Below, in pieces: positions 43,331 to 53,091 of a stretch of 64,000 nt of DNA. Both the position numbers and the translations under genes were made by a program. Under the pieces are notes generated by a model. That model saw only the letters and a list, made by a program, of their open reading frames with translations, was not told the origin of the DNA and ran no database searches. The stretch is from Acidovorax sp. Root219 (lineage in GTDB: Bacteria > Pseudomonadota > Gammaproteobacteria > Burkholderiales > Burkholderiaceae_C). Location of the stretch: NCBI RefSeq assembly GCF_001428665.1, contig NZ_LMIJ01000003.1, forward strand, positions 221,575 through 285,574, in the 5' to 3' direction. Position 1 is the stretch's first letter, and each line of letters begins with the position of its first letter.

Positions 43331-44335
43331 ATGATGAAGACCGCCCCCCGCCTTTCCAAACTTGGTGCAGCCGCCCTGCTCGCTGTTGGTGCCGTCGGCA
43401 CCATGTCGGGCACTGCGCACGCGCAGGAAAAGTTCACCTACATGACCAACTGGTACGCGCAGGCCGAGCACGGCGGCTTCTACCAAGCGGTGGCCACGGG
43501 CCTGTACAAAAAGTACGGCCTGGACGTGAGCATCAAGATGGGTGGCCCGCAGGTCAACATCGTGCAGATGATGGCGGCCGGCCAGGCCGAGTGCGTGATG
43601 GGATCGAGCGACCTGCAGATGATCCAGATGCGCGAGGGCGGCGTGCCCGTGACCACGGTGGCAGCGGTGTTCCAGAAAGACCCGCAGGTGCTCATCGCGC
43701 ATGACGACGTGAAGAAGTTCGAGGACCTGAAGGGCAAGACCATCCTCATCGCCTCGTCGGCCCAGCGCGGCTACTGGCCCTGGCTGAAGGCCAAGTATGG
43801 CTTCACCGATTCGCAGACGCGGCCCTACACCTTCAACATCCAGCCCTTCGTGGCCGACAAGAACACCGCGCAGCAGGGCTACCTGACGTCGGAGCCGTTT
43901 GCCATCGCCAAGGCCGGCGTCAAGGCCAACACGCTGATGTTCAGCGACCAGGGCTACCCCGCCTACGCCACCACCGTGAGCTGCATGGACAAGACGCTCA
44001 AGGAGCGCAGCGCCGCCGTGGCCTCGTTCGTGAAGGCGTCGATGGAAGGCTGGAAGAGCTACCTGGCCGACCCCGCCCCCGGCAACGCCCTGATCAAGAA
44101 GGACAACCCCAACATGACCGACGAGCAACTGGCCTACAGCGTGGCCAAGCTCAAGGAGATGGGCATGGTCACGGGCGGTGACGCGGCCAGCATGGGCATC
44201 GGCACCATGACCGACGCACGCGCCAAGGCGAGCTACGACTTCCTGGTCGAGTCCAAGCTGATCGACCCCGCCAAGGTGAAGCTGGCCGACACGTACAGCA
44301 CCAGCTTCGTCAAGGACCTCAAGGTTCTGCCCTAA
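43331..44335 (+). CDS. NMT1/THI5-like ABC substrate-binding protein
   Basis: This 334-residue periplasmic protein has a signal peptide at about 1-31 (cleaved after AHA, before Gln). The mature N-terminus FTYMTNWYAQAEHGGFYQA and ATGLYKKYGLDVSIKMGGPQ are hallmarks of the THI5-like group that binds pyrimidine-type ligands. ATPase and permease genes follow, making a second full importer in this region. The catabolic genes before it point to a pyrimidine-like or cyclic ureide ligand. Confidence 0.92.
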   Translation: MMKTAPRLSKLGAAALLAVGAVGTMSGTAHAQEKFTYMTNWYAQAEHGGFYQAVATGLYKKYGLDVSIKMGGPQVNIVQMMAAGQAECVMGSSDLQMIQMREGGVPVTTVAAVFQKDPQVLIAHDDVKKFEDLKGKTILIASSAQRGYWPWLKAKYGFTDSQTRPYTFNIQPFVADKNTAQQGYLTSEPFAIAKAGVKANTLMFSDQGYPAYATTVSCMDKTLKERSAAVASFVKASMEGWKSYLADPAPGNALIKKDNPNMTDEQLAYSVAKLKEMGMVTGGDAASMGIGTMTDARAKASYDFLVESKLIDPAKVKLADTYSTSFVKDLKVLP

Positions 44336-44411
44336 GCCCACCCTGCCCTGAAACAGCGGCCGCGCCCTGATCCATGTGACAGGCCGGCCGCATCCATCGA
44401 AAGGCCACCCC

Positions 44412-45254
44412 ATGCATTCCGCCGAGTCCACCCCTTCTGCCCCGACAACAGCCCACCGCCCCACGCCCGCCGTGCAGGTGCTGTCGGCCGAGAAGACCTA
44501 CCCCAACGGCACGCAGGCCCTGCTGCCGGTGGACCTGACCATCGAAGAGGGCGAGTTCGTCACCTTGCTGGGCCCCTCGGGCTGCGGCAAGAGCACGCTG
44601 CTGAAGATGGTGGCCGGCCTGCTGGAGCCCACCGACGGACGCCTGCAGCTGTGGCACAAGCCCGTGGCGCAGCTCGACGAAAGCGGCAAGAAGATGGCCT
44701 TCGTCTTCCAGTCGCCCACGCTCATGCCCTGGGCCAGCGTGCAGACCAATGTGCGCCTGCCGCTGGACCTGGCCGGCGTGCCGCGCCAGGAGGCCGATGG
44801 CCGCGTGGCCGAGGCATTGGCGCTGGTGGGCCTGTCGAAGTTTGCGACCGCGCTGCCGCGGGCCCTGTCGGGCGGCATGCAGATGCGCGTGTCGATCGCG
44901 CGCGGCCTGGTGACCCAACCTGATTTGCTGCTGATGGACGAGCCCTTTGGCGCGCTGGACGAGATCACGCGCCACAAGCTCGACGCCGACCTGCTGGACC
45001 TGTGGCGCAAGAAGAAGCTCACCGTGATCTTCGTGACGCACTCGATCCACGAGGCGGTCTTTTTGTCGAGCCGCGTGGTGATGATGGCCGCGCGCCCCGG
45101 CCGCGTGGTGGAGGAGTTCACCATCGACGCGCCCTACCCGCGCACGGCCGACTTCATGGTGTCGCCCGAATTCAGCCGCTACGCCAAGCAGTTGCAGGAC
45201 AGCCTGCTGCGTGCCAGCGCCAGTACCGAAGACGTCGAGGAGACCGCAGCATGA
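44412..45254 (+). CDS. ABC transporter ATPase
   Basis: This 280-residue ATPase has a disordered first 20 residues, then Walker [11 protein letters not shown]-loop FVFQSPTLMPWASV, signature LSGGMQMRVSIARGL, Walker [12 protein letters not shown] and switch His VTHSIHEAV. It powers the permease at 45251, with which its stop overlaps (ATGA). Confidence 0.93.
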   Translation: MHSAESTPSAPTTAHRPTPAVQVLSAEKTYPNGTQALLPVDLTIEEGEFVTLLGPSGCGKSTLLKMVAGLLEPTDGRLQLWHKPVAQLDESGKKMAFVFQSPTLMPWASVQTNVRLPLDLAGVPRQEADGRVAEALALVGLSKFATALPRALSGGMQMRVSIARGLVTQPDLLLMDEPFGALDEITRHKLDADLLDLWRKKKLTVIFVTHSIHEAVFLSSRVVMMAARPGRVVEEFTIDAPYPRTADFMVSPEFSRYAKQLQDSLLRASASTEDVEETAA

Positions 45255-46150
45255 GCACGCCCTACCCTACTGCACCTGCAGCGCCCATCGCGGCGCCCGC
45301 CACCACAGAGCGCAGCACACCCACGCGAGCCCTAGCCAAGCCCGCCAAGCCGCGCATTCCCCTCATGGCCCAGCCGCGCGTGCAGCGCGTGGTCTACCCG
45401 CTGCTGGTGGGCCTGGTGCTCATCGCGCTGTGGCAGGGCCTGGTCACGGCGCTGGAGCTGCCGCCCTACCTGGTGCCGTCGCCCCTGCTCATGCTCAAGA
45501 CGCTGTTCACCGACTGGGCGGCCCTGGGCGGCTCGCTCTGGGTCACCGTCAAAATCACGGTGCTGGCCTTTGGCGTGGCCACCGTGGCGGGCGTGCTGAT
45601 CTCGTTTCTGTTCGTGCAGAGCAAGCGCATCGAGACGGCCCTGTTCCCCTACGCCGTGCTGCTGCAGGTCACGCCCATCGTGGCCGTGGCGCCGCTGATC
45701 ATCATCTGGGTGAAGGACCCGACTGCGTCGATGGTGATCTGCGCCGCATTGGTGGCGCTGTTCCCCATCATCAGCAACACCACGCTGGGCCTGCGCAGCG
45801 TGGAGCCTGACCTGCAAAGCTACTTCCAGCTCAACCGCGCCACGCGCATGCAGACCCTGCTGCGCCTGCGCATACCGAGCGCGCTGCCCTACTTCTTCGG
45901 CGGGCTACGCATCTCCAGCGGGCTGGCGCTGATCGGCGCCGTGGTGGCCGAGTTCGTGGCCGGCACCGGCGGCCAGGGTGCGGGTTTGGCGTACCAGATT
46001 TTGCAGGCAGGGTTTCAGCTCAACATACCGCGCATGTTCGCCGCGCTGCTGCTGATATCGCTGACTGGCGTGGCGCTTTTCGCGCTGATGGCCTGGGGCA
46101 CCCGCTTGGCCCTGGGCAGCTGGCACGCCAGCGAAAACTCGCACGACTGA
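45251..46150 (+). CDS. ABC transporter permease
   Basis: This 299-residue permease has about six membrane segments after a 45-residue polar N-terminus rich in Ala, Pro and Thr. The EAA-type loop is RATRMQTLLRLRIPSALPYF, in which the usual conserved Gly is replaced by Thr (family form EAA-x3-G), a small departure. It completes the importer of the binding protein at 43331. Confidence 0.91.
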   Translation: MSTPYPTAPAAPIAAPATTERSTPTRALAKPAKPRIPLMAQPRVQRVVYPLLVGLVLIALWQGLVTALELPPYLVPSPLLMLKTLFTDWAALGGSLWVTVKITVLAFGVATVAGVLISFLFVQSKRIETALFPYAVLLQVTPIVAVAPLIIIWVKDPTASMVICAALVALFPIISNTTLGLRSVEPDLQSYFQLNRATRMQTLLRLRIPSALPYFFGGLRISSGLALIGAVVAEFVAGTGGQGAGLAYQILQAGFQLNIPRMFAALLLISLTGVALFALMAWGTRLALGSWHASENSHD

Positions 46151-46251
46151 CCCCAGAACTCACTCGGACTGCATCCATTTTTTGACACCGCGCACGCGTG
46201 GTGGGGGCCGCGCTTTGCCCTCCACCCGCGACACCGACAGGAGAGACAGAC

Positions 46252-47613
46252 ATGACCACCACCACCGCCCACCAACTGCCCGAACAACTGCCCGGCCTGG
46301 ACTGGATTGCCGACCCGCTGCGCGTGGGCCGCCTGTCGCAGGACTTTGCCTGGTTCAGCCCCGTGCTCAAGCGCGACCTGGCCGGCAAGCGCGGCGACGT
46401 GGCCGTGCGCCCGCGCACCGAGGACGAGATACGCCAGGTGGTGGCGGCCTGTGCCAAGGCGCAGATCCCCCTCACCGTGCGCGGCAGCGGCACCGGCAAC
46501 TACGGGCAGAGCACGCCGCTGCATGGCGGGGTGATTTTGGACCTGTCGGGCTACAACGGCTTTGGCTGGGTGCGCGGCGGCGTGGGCCGGGCGCAGGCGG
46601 GCATCCGCCTGTCGGAGTTCGACGCGCAGGCCAAGCCCCAGGGGCAGGAACTGCGCTGGCTGCCGTCCACCTACCGCAGCGCGACGCTGGGCGGGCTGTT
46701 CGGCGGCGGGTTTGGCGGCGCAGGCTCCATCAACCACGGCCCGCTGGCCGCGCCTGGCAACGTGCTGGCCGTGCGCGCCATGACGGTGGAGCCCGAGCCC
46801 CAGGTCATCGAGCTGCGCGGCCCCGAGGCCATGCTGCTGCACCACACCTACGGCACCAACGGCATCGTGCTGGAGCTGGAGGTGGCGCTGACGCCCACGG
46901 TGGCGTGGACGGAGTGCATCGTCACCTTCACCGAATTCGATGCTGCGCTGGAGTTTGCCGACCGCTTTGGCGCCGCACCGGGGCTGGAGAAAAAGGAGGT
47001 GTGCTTTCTGGCCGCGCCCATACCCGACTACTTCACCAGTCTGGCCGAGCACCTGCCCAAGGGTTGCCACGCGGTGATGCTGCTGGTGGCCCCGCACTCC
47101 GAAGACGGCATGCGCGACATGGCCGCCAAATACGGCGGCAGCGTCAGCTACCGCAAGACCGCCGACGAGGTGGACAAGAGCCACAAGACCCTGCTCGAAT
47201 ACACCTGGAACCACACCACCCTGCACGCGCTGAAGGTGGACAAATCGCTCACCTACATCCAGAGCGGCTTTACCCCCGCCACGCGCATCGAGCAGGTGAA
47301 GGCGCTGGAAAAGGCCCTGGGCGGCGAGGTGATGATGCACCTGGAGTTCCTGCGCACCAAGGAAGGCGCCTTCAACTGCAGCGGGCTGCAGCTGATTCGC
47401 TACAGCACCGAAGAGCGGCTGAACCAGATCATGCAGATCTACCGCGACCATGGCGTGCAAATCAACAACCCGCATGTGTACATCGTGGAAGACGGCAAGC
47501 AGAACAACCTGGACCCTGCGGTGGTGGGCATCAAGCAGCGCTTTGATCCCCAGGGCCTGCTCAACCCCGGCAAGCTGCGCAGTTGGGTGCCACCGGTGGC
47601 CAAAGCCGCATAG
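46252..47613 (+). CDS. FAD-binding oxidoreductase (GlcD/VAO type)
   Basis: This 453-residue flavoenzyme has an N-terminal FAD-binding domain (about 40-215) with LTVRGSGTGNYGQSTPLHGG and the glycine-rich GGLFGGGFGGAGSINHG, followed by a substrate-cap domain and the C-terminal DPQGLLNPGKL that closes many members. No iron-sulfur or covalent-His motif is obvious. AGGAGA lies upstream of ATG 46252. It is probably the last gene of the operon from 39606 and would oxidise a hydroxylated or ring-opened intermediate. Confidence 0.88.
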   Translation: MTTTTAHQLPEQLPGLDWIADPLRVGRLSQDFAWFSPVLKRDLAGKRGDVAVRPRTEDEIRQVVAACAKAQIPLTVRGSGTGNYGQSTPLHGGVILDLSGYNGFGWVRGGVGRAQAGIRLSEFDAQAKPQGQELRWLPSTYRSATLGGLFGGGFGGAGSINHGPLAAPGNVLAVRAMTVEPEPQVIELRGPEAMLLHHTYGTNGIVLELEVALTPTVAWTECIVTFTEFDAALEFADRFGAAPGLEKKEVCFLAAPIPDYFTSLAEHLPKGCHAVMLLVAPHSEDGMRDMAAKYGGSVSYRKTADEVDKSHKTLLEYTWNHTTLHALKVDKSLTYIQSGFTPATRIEQVKALEKALGGEVMMHLEFLRTKEGAFNCSGLQLIRYSTEERLNQIMQIYRDHGVQINNPHVYIVEDGKQNNLDPAVVGIKQRFDPQGLLNPGKLRSWVPPVAKAA

Positions 47614-47682
47614 CCCCTGGCGCAGCGGCTGCAGGCGGGGCAAAGGCATAATCAGCTATTCATTTAATAGCAGTTCCCATCC

Positions 47683-48522
47683 ATGTCCTGGCACGCGCGC
47701 CTGCAGCTCGACTACACCGTTGAAGGCCCCACCACCCGCACCGTGGCGCGCTACCAGCACGACGGGCCGCTGCGCATTCTGCAAAGCCTGTACCCCGAGG
47801 GCGACGGCATCTGCCACAACGTGCTGGTGCATCCGCCCGGCGGCCTGGTGGGCGGCGATACGCTGGACATCACGGCCACCGTGGGCCCGGGCGCGCATGG
47901 CCTGGTCACCACACCGGGGGCCACGCGCTTTTACCGCTCCACCGGCCCGCTGGCTTTGCAGCGCAGCCACCTCACGCTGGCCGAAGGCGCGCGCCTGGAA
48001 TGGCTGCCGCTGGAAGCCCTGTGCTACAGCGCCTGCAATGCCGAGAACCACCTCACCCTGAACCTGGCCCCCGGTGCCGAATGCATGGGCTGGGACGTGA
48101 CCGCCCTGGGCCTGCCCCATGCCGACCAGCCTTTTGTGCAGGGCCGCTTCGTGCAGCACCTCACCGTGCCCGGCCTGTGGCTGGAGCGCGGCGTGATCGA
48201 CGCGGCCGACGAGCGCCTGCTGCAAAGCCCCCTGGGCCTGGCCGGCCAGCGCTGCATGGCCAGCATGTTCTTTGCGGCTGGCACCGCGCTGGAGCGCAAT
48301 CGGCGCGATGCGGCGCTGGACGCGGCGCGCGCGGTGATGGATGCGCACCCGACACTGACTGCGATGGCGGGCGCCACCAGCCCCAACGCGCAGATGGTGG
48401 TGGTGCGCGTACTGGCCCCGCAGGTGGAGCCGGCGATGGAGTTGCTAAAGGCCGTGCGCATGGCCTGGCGCCAGCAGATGTGGGCACTGCAAGGGGAGGC
48501 GCCGCGGATCTGGGCGATGTAG
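47683..48522 (+). CDS. ureD: Urease accessory protein UreD (no other urease gene nearby)
   Basis: This 279-residue UreD is the scaffold that loads nickel into urease with UreF and UreG. Family features include HPPGGLVGGDTLDI, TTPGATRFYRS and EWLPLEALCYSACNAEN. Normally ureABC and ureEFG follow directly; here the next gene encodes an unrelated zinc-ribbon membrane protein and no urease subunit gene is present in the window. It is apparently full length. The upstream gap holds a GCTATT/AATAGC inverted repeat near 47654-47670. Whether it works with an unlinked urease cluster cannot be told. Confidence 0.92.
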   Translation: MSWHARLQLDYTVEGPTTRTVARYQHDGPLRILQSLYPEGDGICHNVLVHPPGGLVGGDTLDITATVGPGAHGLVTTPGATRFYRSTGPLALQRSHLTLAEGARLEWLPLEALCYSACNAENHLTLNLAPGAECMGWDVTALGLPHADQPFVQGRFVQHLTVPGLWLERGVIDAADERLLQSPLGLAGQRCMASMFFAAGTALERNRRDAALDAARAVMDAHPTLTAMAGATSPNAQMVVVRVLAPQVEPAMELLKAVRMAWRQQMWALQGEAPRIWAM

Positions 48523-48681
48523 CCAGCAGCCCCCTCGCGATGGGCTGCGAAGCGGAGGCCGTACTTCCCCCGTTCCTGCTTGCAAGCCATGGAGAACGCG
48601 GCAGAATGCAGCCCACAGAGGGACGCGCATTGGCGGAGCCACGAATGCGCGAGGACTGCATACAACAACAGGGAAGAAGTC

Positions 48682-49446
48682 ATGTTCATCGTCTGGGGGC
48701 GGAAGATTGTCCGTCGCAAATTGGGCTACGTCGCGGATTTTTGCCCCATATGCCGCAAGCCGGCGACTTTCGAGTTGCAGCGCATCGGTTCTGCCGGCCA
48801 CATCTACTACATCAGCGCCGGGCAAGGCGCACTGGTGGGTTTCGAAAAGCAGTGCGCCAAATGCCACACCTCGCTCAACGCAGAACCCACCCACTACACC
48901 TCGGTCGCCGATAAAAAGCTGGCATTCCCGGAGCTCGTTGCCCAGACGTTTCCCAAGCTCCATGAGGCACTGAAGGCCCGGCTCGATCTGGAAGAGCAGA
49001 TCCGGCTGGCACCTGCCACGATCTCGCCAGAGGACAGGCAGGCACTCATCCGCCACCCGTTTTTGCTGCTGTCGCCCAAAGTAGAGCAGCGTTATGCGGC
49101 CACCCACCTTGATCTTGAAACAGTGCTGGCTTTTGTCGGCGCGATCTTCCTGATGATCATTGGAGTGGCAGTCGCAAAGAAGGTGGCCTTGGATTACGAA
49201 GGGCCTGCCCTTCTGGTCTTTATCGTGGTCGGAATAGTGATGGTCGGCTGGCAACTGGCTCTGTCTGGTCGCCGCTACATGCGCAAGCACATCATTCCTG
49301 TGCTGGCGGGCTCACTCAAGCCGCTCAAACCCACCAGCAGGGAACTGCAGACGACCATCGATGAACTCAATCGGCTGGGGCACAAGATGGGGAGCAAGCT
49401 CAAGGCAGCCGATCTGTCCCGGCATTTGAGCCAACCGGCTCCTTGA
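48682..49446 (+). CDS. Uncharacterised zinc-ribbon protein with two membrane segments
   Basis: The product has 254 residues. Two CxxC pairs (CPIC near residue 19 and CAKC near 54) suggest a zinc ribbon in the first 65 residues. The centre is helical and charged. Two membrane helices follow at about 150-168 (VLAFVGAIFLMIIGVAV) and 178-198 (LLVFIVVGIVMVGWQLAL), then a basic C-terminus. No named family is recognised. GGAAGAAG precedes the ATG. Third-codon GC is lower than in ureD, which suggests a later arrival at this position. Confidence 0.75.
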   Translation: MFIVWGRKIVRRKLGYVADFCPICRKPATFELQRIGSAGHIYYISAGQGALVGFEKQCAKCHTSLNAEPTHYTSVADKKLAFPELVAQTFPKLHEALKARLDLEEQIRLAPATISPEDRQALIRHPFLLLSPKVEQRYAATHLDLETVLAFVGAIFLMIIGVAVAKKVALDYEGPALLVFIVVGIVMVGWQLALSGRRYMRKHIIPVLAGSLKPLKPTSRELQTTIDELNRLGHKMGSKLKAADLSRHLSQPAP

Positions 49447-49540
49447 GAAGCCCACGCACGCCACCAGCCGCGCCTTGTGCGGCAAGGCATGGCGCGTCAC
49501 CACACAACACCAGTTTGCGCGATGGCCAACCTGCCTGAGG

Positions 49541-50008
49541 CTACTCCGGCAGCGGCAGCCCAGACCGCGGTTTGATTTCTTCCAGGCACACGCTCGACTT
49601 GACGAAGTTGACGCCTGGCAACGCCACCAGCCGCTCGGTGAGGAAGACGTTGAGCCCGTCCAGATCCCGCGCAATGACCTTGAGCACATAGTCAACATCG
49701 CCGGTGACCGAATGGCATTCGAGCACCTCGGGCATGCCAGCCAGTGTTTGCCGGAACAGCTTGAGGTCGCGCATGTGGCCTCGCTCCATGCCTATGTGCA
49801 CAAACGCCGTCACATGCAGGCCCAGTGCGGCGGGTCGCAGGCGGGCTTCGTACCGGGCGATCACTCCGCCCTCTTCCAGCCGATGGTGGCGCCGGCTGCA
49901 CTGCGCTGGCGACAGCCCTATCGCCTCGGCCAGCTCAAGGTTGGACATGCGCCCGTGCTCTTGCAGCAGGGCCAGGATGCGCACGTCGATGCGGTCGAGT
50001 TTGAGCAT
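49541..50008 (-). CDS. Lrp/AsnC-family regulator
   Basis: This 155-residue regulator has an N-terminal helix-turn-helix (about 3-60; LDRIDVRILALLQEHGRMSN, then LAEAIGLSPAQCSRRHHRLE) and a C-terminal RAM ligand domain. It is divergent from the tryptophanase-family gene at 50207, and the 198 bases between them should hold its operators. Amino-acid-responsive control of the lyase, probably by its substrate, is the standard arrangement. ATG 50008 is chosen because LKLDRID is the usual N-terminus. Confidence 0.9.
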   Translation of the reverse strand: MLKLDRIDVRILALLQEHGRMSNLELAEAIGLSPAQCSRRHHRLEEGGVIARYEARLRPAALGLHVTAFVHIGMERGHMRDLKLFRQTLAGMPEVLECHSVTGDVDYVLKVIARDLDGLNVFLTERLVALPGVNFVKSSVCLEEIKPRSGLPLPE

Positions 50009-50206
50009 ATGCAACAGGTTCTCATTGATGCGGTAAATCGTACAACAATCCCTCATTTTCCAAAGGCGCGCTCACGAATACGCAAACCCATTCCCTGCCA
50101 ATACAAGAACAATTTGATCGTTGTTCGCAACAAAAAACTCTTGCGTCGCTTATCGGCGCAATGAGCTTTCCCTGCACCTTCTGCCCCTTTTGTGGAATCA
50201 ACGATC

Positions 50207-51607
50207 ATGAAACGCATACCCGAGCCCTTTCGCATCAAGACCATCGAGCGCATCGCGATGACGACGCGCGAGCACCGCGAACAGGCGCTGCTGCACGCAG
50301 GGCTCAACCCCTTTTTGCTGCGCAGCGACGACGTGTACATCGACCTGCTCACCGACAGCGGCAGCGGCGCCATGAGCGACCGCCAGTGGAGCGCGATGAT
50401 GGCCGCCGACGAGGCCTATGCGGGCAGCCGCAGCTACTACCGGCTGGTGGACACCATCGACAAGGTCATCGGCTACCCGTACCTGGTGCCCGCGCACCAG
50501 GGGCGCGGAGCGGAGCAACTGCTCTACCCCGAGCTCGTGAAGCGGCGCGGCTCCGCGAAGCCGGTGTTCCTGTCGAACTTCCACTTCGACACCACCAAGG
50601 TGCATATCGAGCTGGCCGGGGCGCGCGCGCTCAATGCGCTCAACAAGGAAGCGCTCGATACCCGGGAGTACCACGACTGGAAGGGCAACTTCGACCTGGC
50701 CGAGCTGGCCCGGTTGATCGAGACCGAAGGGGCTGCCAATGTGGCGGCCCTCGTGGCCACCGTAACCTGCAACACCACCGGCGGCCAGCCCGTGGCGCTG
50801 GCCAACCTGCGGGCGGCCTCGCACATGGCGCGGCATGCGGGCATCCCCGTGGTGATCGACGCGACCCGCTTCGCCGAGAACGCCTGGTTCATCCAGCAAC
50901 GCGAGGCGGAATACGCGCAGCACAGCATCCCGGACATCGTGCGCGAGATGATGGCCTGCGCCGACATCGCGGTCATGTCGTCCAAGAAGGACGGGCTGGT
51001 CAACATCGGAGGGTTCTGCGCGTTCCGCGACGACCAGGACCTGTTCCGCGCCGTGCAGGAGCGCTGCGTGGTGAGCGAAGGCTTCATCACCTATGGCGGC
51101 CTGGCGGGCCGCGACATGGAGGCGCTGGCGGTGGGCCTGGAAGAGGCGATGGACCCGGACTACCTGGCCTACCGCATCGGGCAGGTGGCGTACCTGGGCG
51201 AGCGACTGCGGGCAGAGGGCGTGCCCATCCAGTACCCCACCGGGGGGCATGCCGTGTTCGTGGATGCCGCCGCGCTGCTGCCGCACATACCCTCCGGACA
51301 GTTTCCCGCGCATGCACTGGCGTGTGAGCTGTACATCGAGTCCGGCGTGCGGGCCGTGGAAATCGGGTCGCTGCTGCTGGGGCGCGATCCGCTCACCGGC
51401 AAGCAGGAAAAAGCCCCGCTCGAATCGATGCGGCTGACCATCCCGCGCAGGGTCTATACCAACGACCACATGGACTACGTGGCAGACGCACTGGCCGCCG
51501 TGGCCCGGCGCGCGCACGCCATCCGAGGGATGGACTTCACCTACGAGCCTGAACTGCTGCGCAACTTCACCGCACGTTTTCGCTGGGCGCCCGAGAGCAC
51601 AGGCTGA
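50207..51607 (+). CDS. Tryptophanase/tyrosine phenol-lyase family beta-eliminating lyase
   Basis: This 466-residue PLP enzyme splits aromatic amino acids to pyruvate, ammonia and the side-chain ring. The PLP lysine lies in SSKKDG (second Lys, about 261), and LLTDSG, THQGRGAE-like AHQGRGAEQ and [11 protein letters not shown] are conserved. It mixes features: the Lys region reads [11 protein letters not shown] as in tyrosine phenol-lyase, while [12 protein letters not shown] (Ile386 where the phenol-lyase has the substrate Arg) is as in tryptophanase. The ring-contacting position near the C-terminus (His in E. coli TnaA, Phe in phenol-lyase) is Asn453 here, so substrate specificity is uncertain. 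Confidence 0.88.
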   Translation: MKRIPEPFRIKTIERIAMTTREHREQALLHAGLNPFLLRSDDVYIDLLTDSGSGAMSDRQWSAMMAADEAYAGSRSYYRLVDTIDKVIGYPYLVPAHQGRGAEQLLYPELVKRRGSAKPVFLSNFHFDTTKVHIELAGARALNALNKEALDTREYHDWKGNFDLAELARLIETEGAANVAALVATVTCNTTGGQPVALANLRAASHMARHAGIPVVIDATRFAENAWFIQQREAEYAQHSIPDIVREMMACADIAVMSSKKDGLVNIGGFCAFRDDQDLFRAVQERCVVSEGFITYGGLAGRDMEALAVGLEEAMDPDYLAYRIGQVAYLGERLRAEGVPIQYPTGGHAVFVDAAALLPHIPSGQFPAHALACELYIESGVRAVEIGSLLLGRDPLTGKQEKAPLESMRLTIPRRVYTNDHMDYVADALAAVARRAHAIRGMDFTYEPELLRNFTARFRWAPESTG

Positions 51608-51823
51608 GGCTCGCTGCAACGCAGCACCAGCCTGGTGAAGGCTGCAGACAGCAAGCCCGTGCAAGCCTGGTGGGATGGCGTTAATCTTGCTGCTCGGATT
51701 GCACCCGCCGTGCCCCTGTGCCGGCCACAACATCCATCCGACGTGCGCATGCAAATACGCCACGGGTTGATCACAATCCTTTTGTTCAAGACCGTCTTCT
51801 TCAAAGCCCAGGCCCCACGCACC

Positions 51824-52927
51824 ATGCCCACACAACCCAGCGCCGCCACGCGGTATTTCTCGGGCACGTATGCCGAAGCCCGCGCCAAGTTCCTCGATGC
51901 CGCCGCCCAGAGCGGCGCGGCCGTCGAATCCTTCGTGCACCCGGATCACCGCGGCGCGCTGGGCGAAGAGCTGGCCACCGACATGGCGCTGATCGGCGCC
52001 ATCGATGCAAAAAAGATCCTGCTCGTCACCTCGGGCACGCACGGGCCCGAAGGCTTTTGCGGGTCGGGCACGCAAGTGGCCACGCTGCACGATGCCGACC
52101 TGCTGACGCGGCTGCAGCAAGCCGGCGTGGCGCTGCTGCTGGTGCATGCGGTCAACCCGCACGGGTTTTCGCACCTGCACCGCACGAACGAAGACAACAT
52201 CGACCTGAACCGCAACCACATCGACTTCAGCGCGCCGCTGCCGTTGAACGCGGCGTATGCCGATGTGGAGCCGCTGATGCTGCCCGCCGCCTGGCCGCCC
52301 ACGCCCGCCGACGACGCGGCTGTGGACGCCTACATTGCCCAGCACGGCATGGCCGCTTTTCGCAATGCCGTGTTCAAGGGCCAGTACACCTCACCCGACG
52401 GCTTGTTCTACGGCGGCACCGCGCCGTCGTGGAGCAACAAGACCATTCGCGCCATATTGCGCAAGTACGCTGCTGCCGCCACGCACCTGGGCTGGATCGA
52501 CGTGCACACGGGCCTGGGCCCCTACGGCCACGGCGAAAAGATCTACCCCGGCCGCAACACGCCCGAAGACCTGGCCCTGGCCCAGTCATGGTGGGGCGCC
52601 GACGTGTTCTCGCCCTTCTCCGGCGACTCTGCCTCCGCAGACGTGTCGGGCCCGGTGGTCACCACCGCCTTCGACGAATGCCCGAACGCCCGCATCGCAC
52701 CCATGGGCCTGGAGTTCGGCACCCTGCCCGAGGCGGACATGCTGCTGCGCCTGAGGGCGGACACCTGGCTGCGCAGCCACCCCGACGCACCGGCGGCGCA
52801 GCAGCGCGAGATCCGCACCCAACTGCGTGATGCGTTCTACTGCGACAACGAGGAATGGAAGGGCATGGTGCTGGGGCAGACACGGGTGGTGCTGTTGCAG
52901 ACGATGCAGGGGTTGCGCAAAGGGTGA
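51824..52927 (+). CDS. DUF2817 protein, M14-type carboxypeptidase relative
   Basis: This is a 367-residue cytoplasmic protein. It shows the M14-like pattern of DUF2817: SGTHGPEGFCGSGTQVA (zinc His/Glu), NPHGFSHLHRTNEDNIDLNRN, WIDVHTGLGPYGHGEKI (zinc His) and a late Glu in GLEFGTLPE. It is probably a zinc-dependent amide or peptide hydrolase of unknown substrate. ATG 51824 starts the conserved region; the 216-base gap upstream shows no other gene. No operon partner. Confidence 0.85.
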   Translation: MPTQPSAATRYFSGTYAEARAKFLDAAAQSGAAVESFVHPDHRGALGEELATDMALIGAIDAKKILLVTSGTHGPEGFCGSGTQVATLHDADLLTRLQQAGVALLLVHAVNPHGFSHLHRTNEDNIDLNRNHIDFSAPLPLNAAYADVEPLMLPAAWPPTPADDAAVDAYIAQHGMAAFRNAVFKGQYTSPDGLFYGGTAPSWSNKTIRAILRKYAAAATHLGWIDVHTGLGPYGHGEKIYPGRNTPEDLALAQSWWGADVFSPFSGDSASADVSGPVVTTAFDECPNARIAPMGLEFGTLPEADMLLRLRADTWLRSHPDAPAAQQREIRTQLRDAFYCDNEEWKGMVLGQTRVVLLQTMQGLRKG

Positions 52928-53091
52928 CTGGGCTGGGCAATGTAGAACTCGGTTTCGCCTTGGCAGCCGTTTCACGACATTCAAGGCCGGTATCGCAGGC
53001 ACTCATGCTCAGCCTGCGCACAAAGATTGATGAGCCTACCGACGTAGCCACGTCCGCCAGCACAGCCGACTTGGCGGCGTAAGGCGCACAA

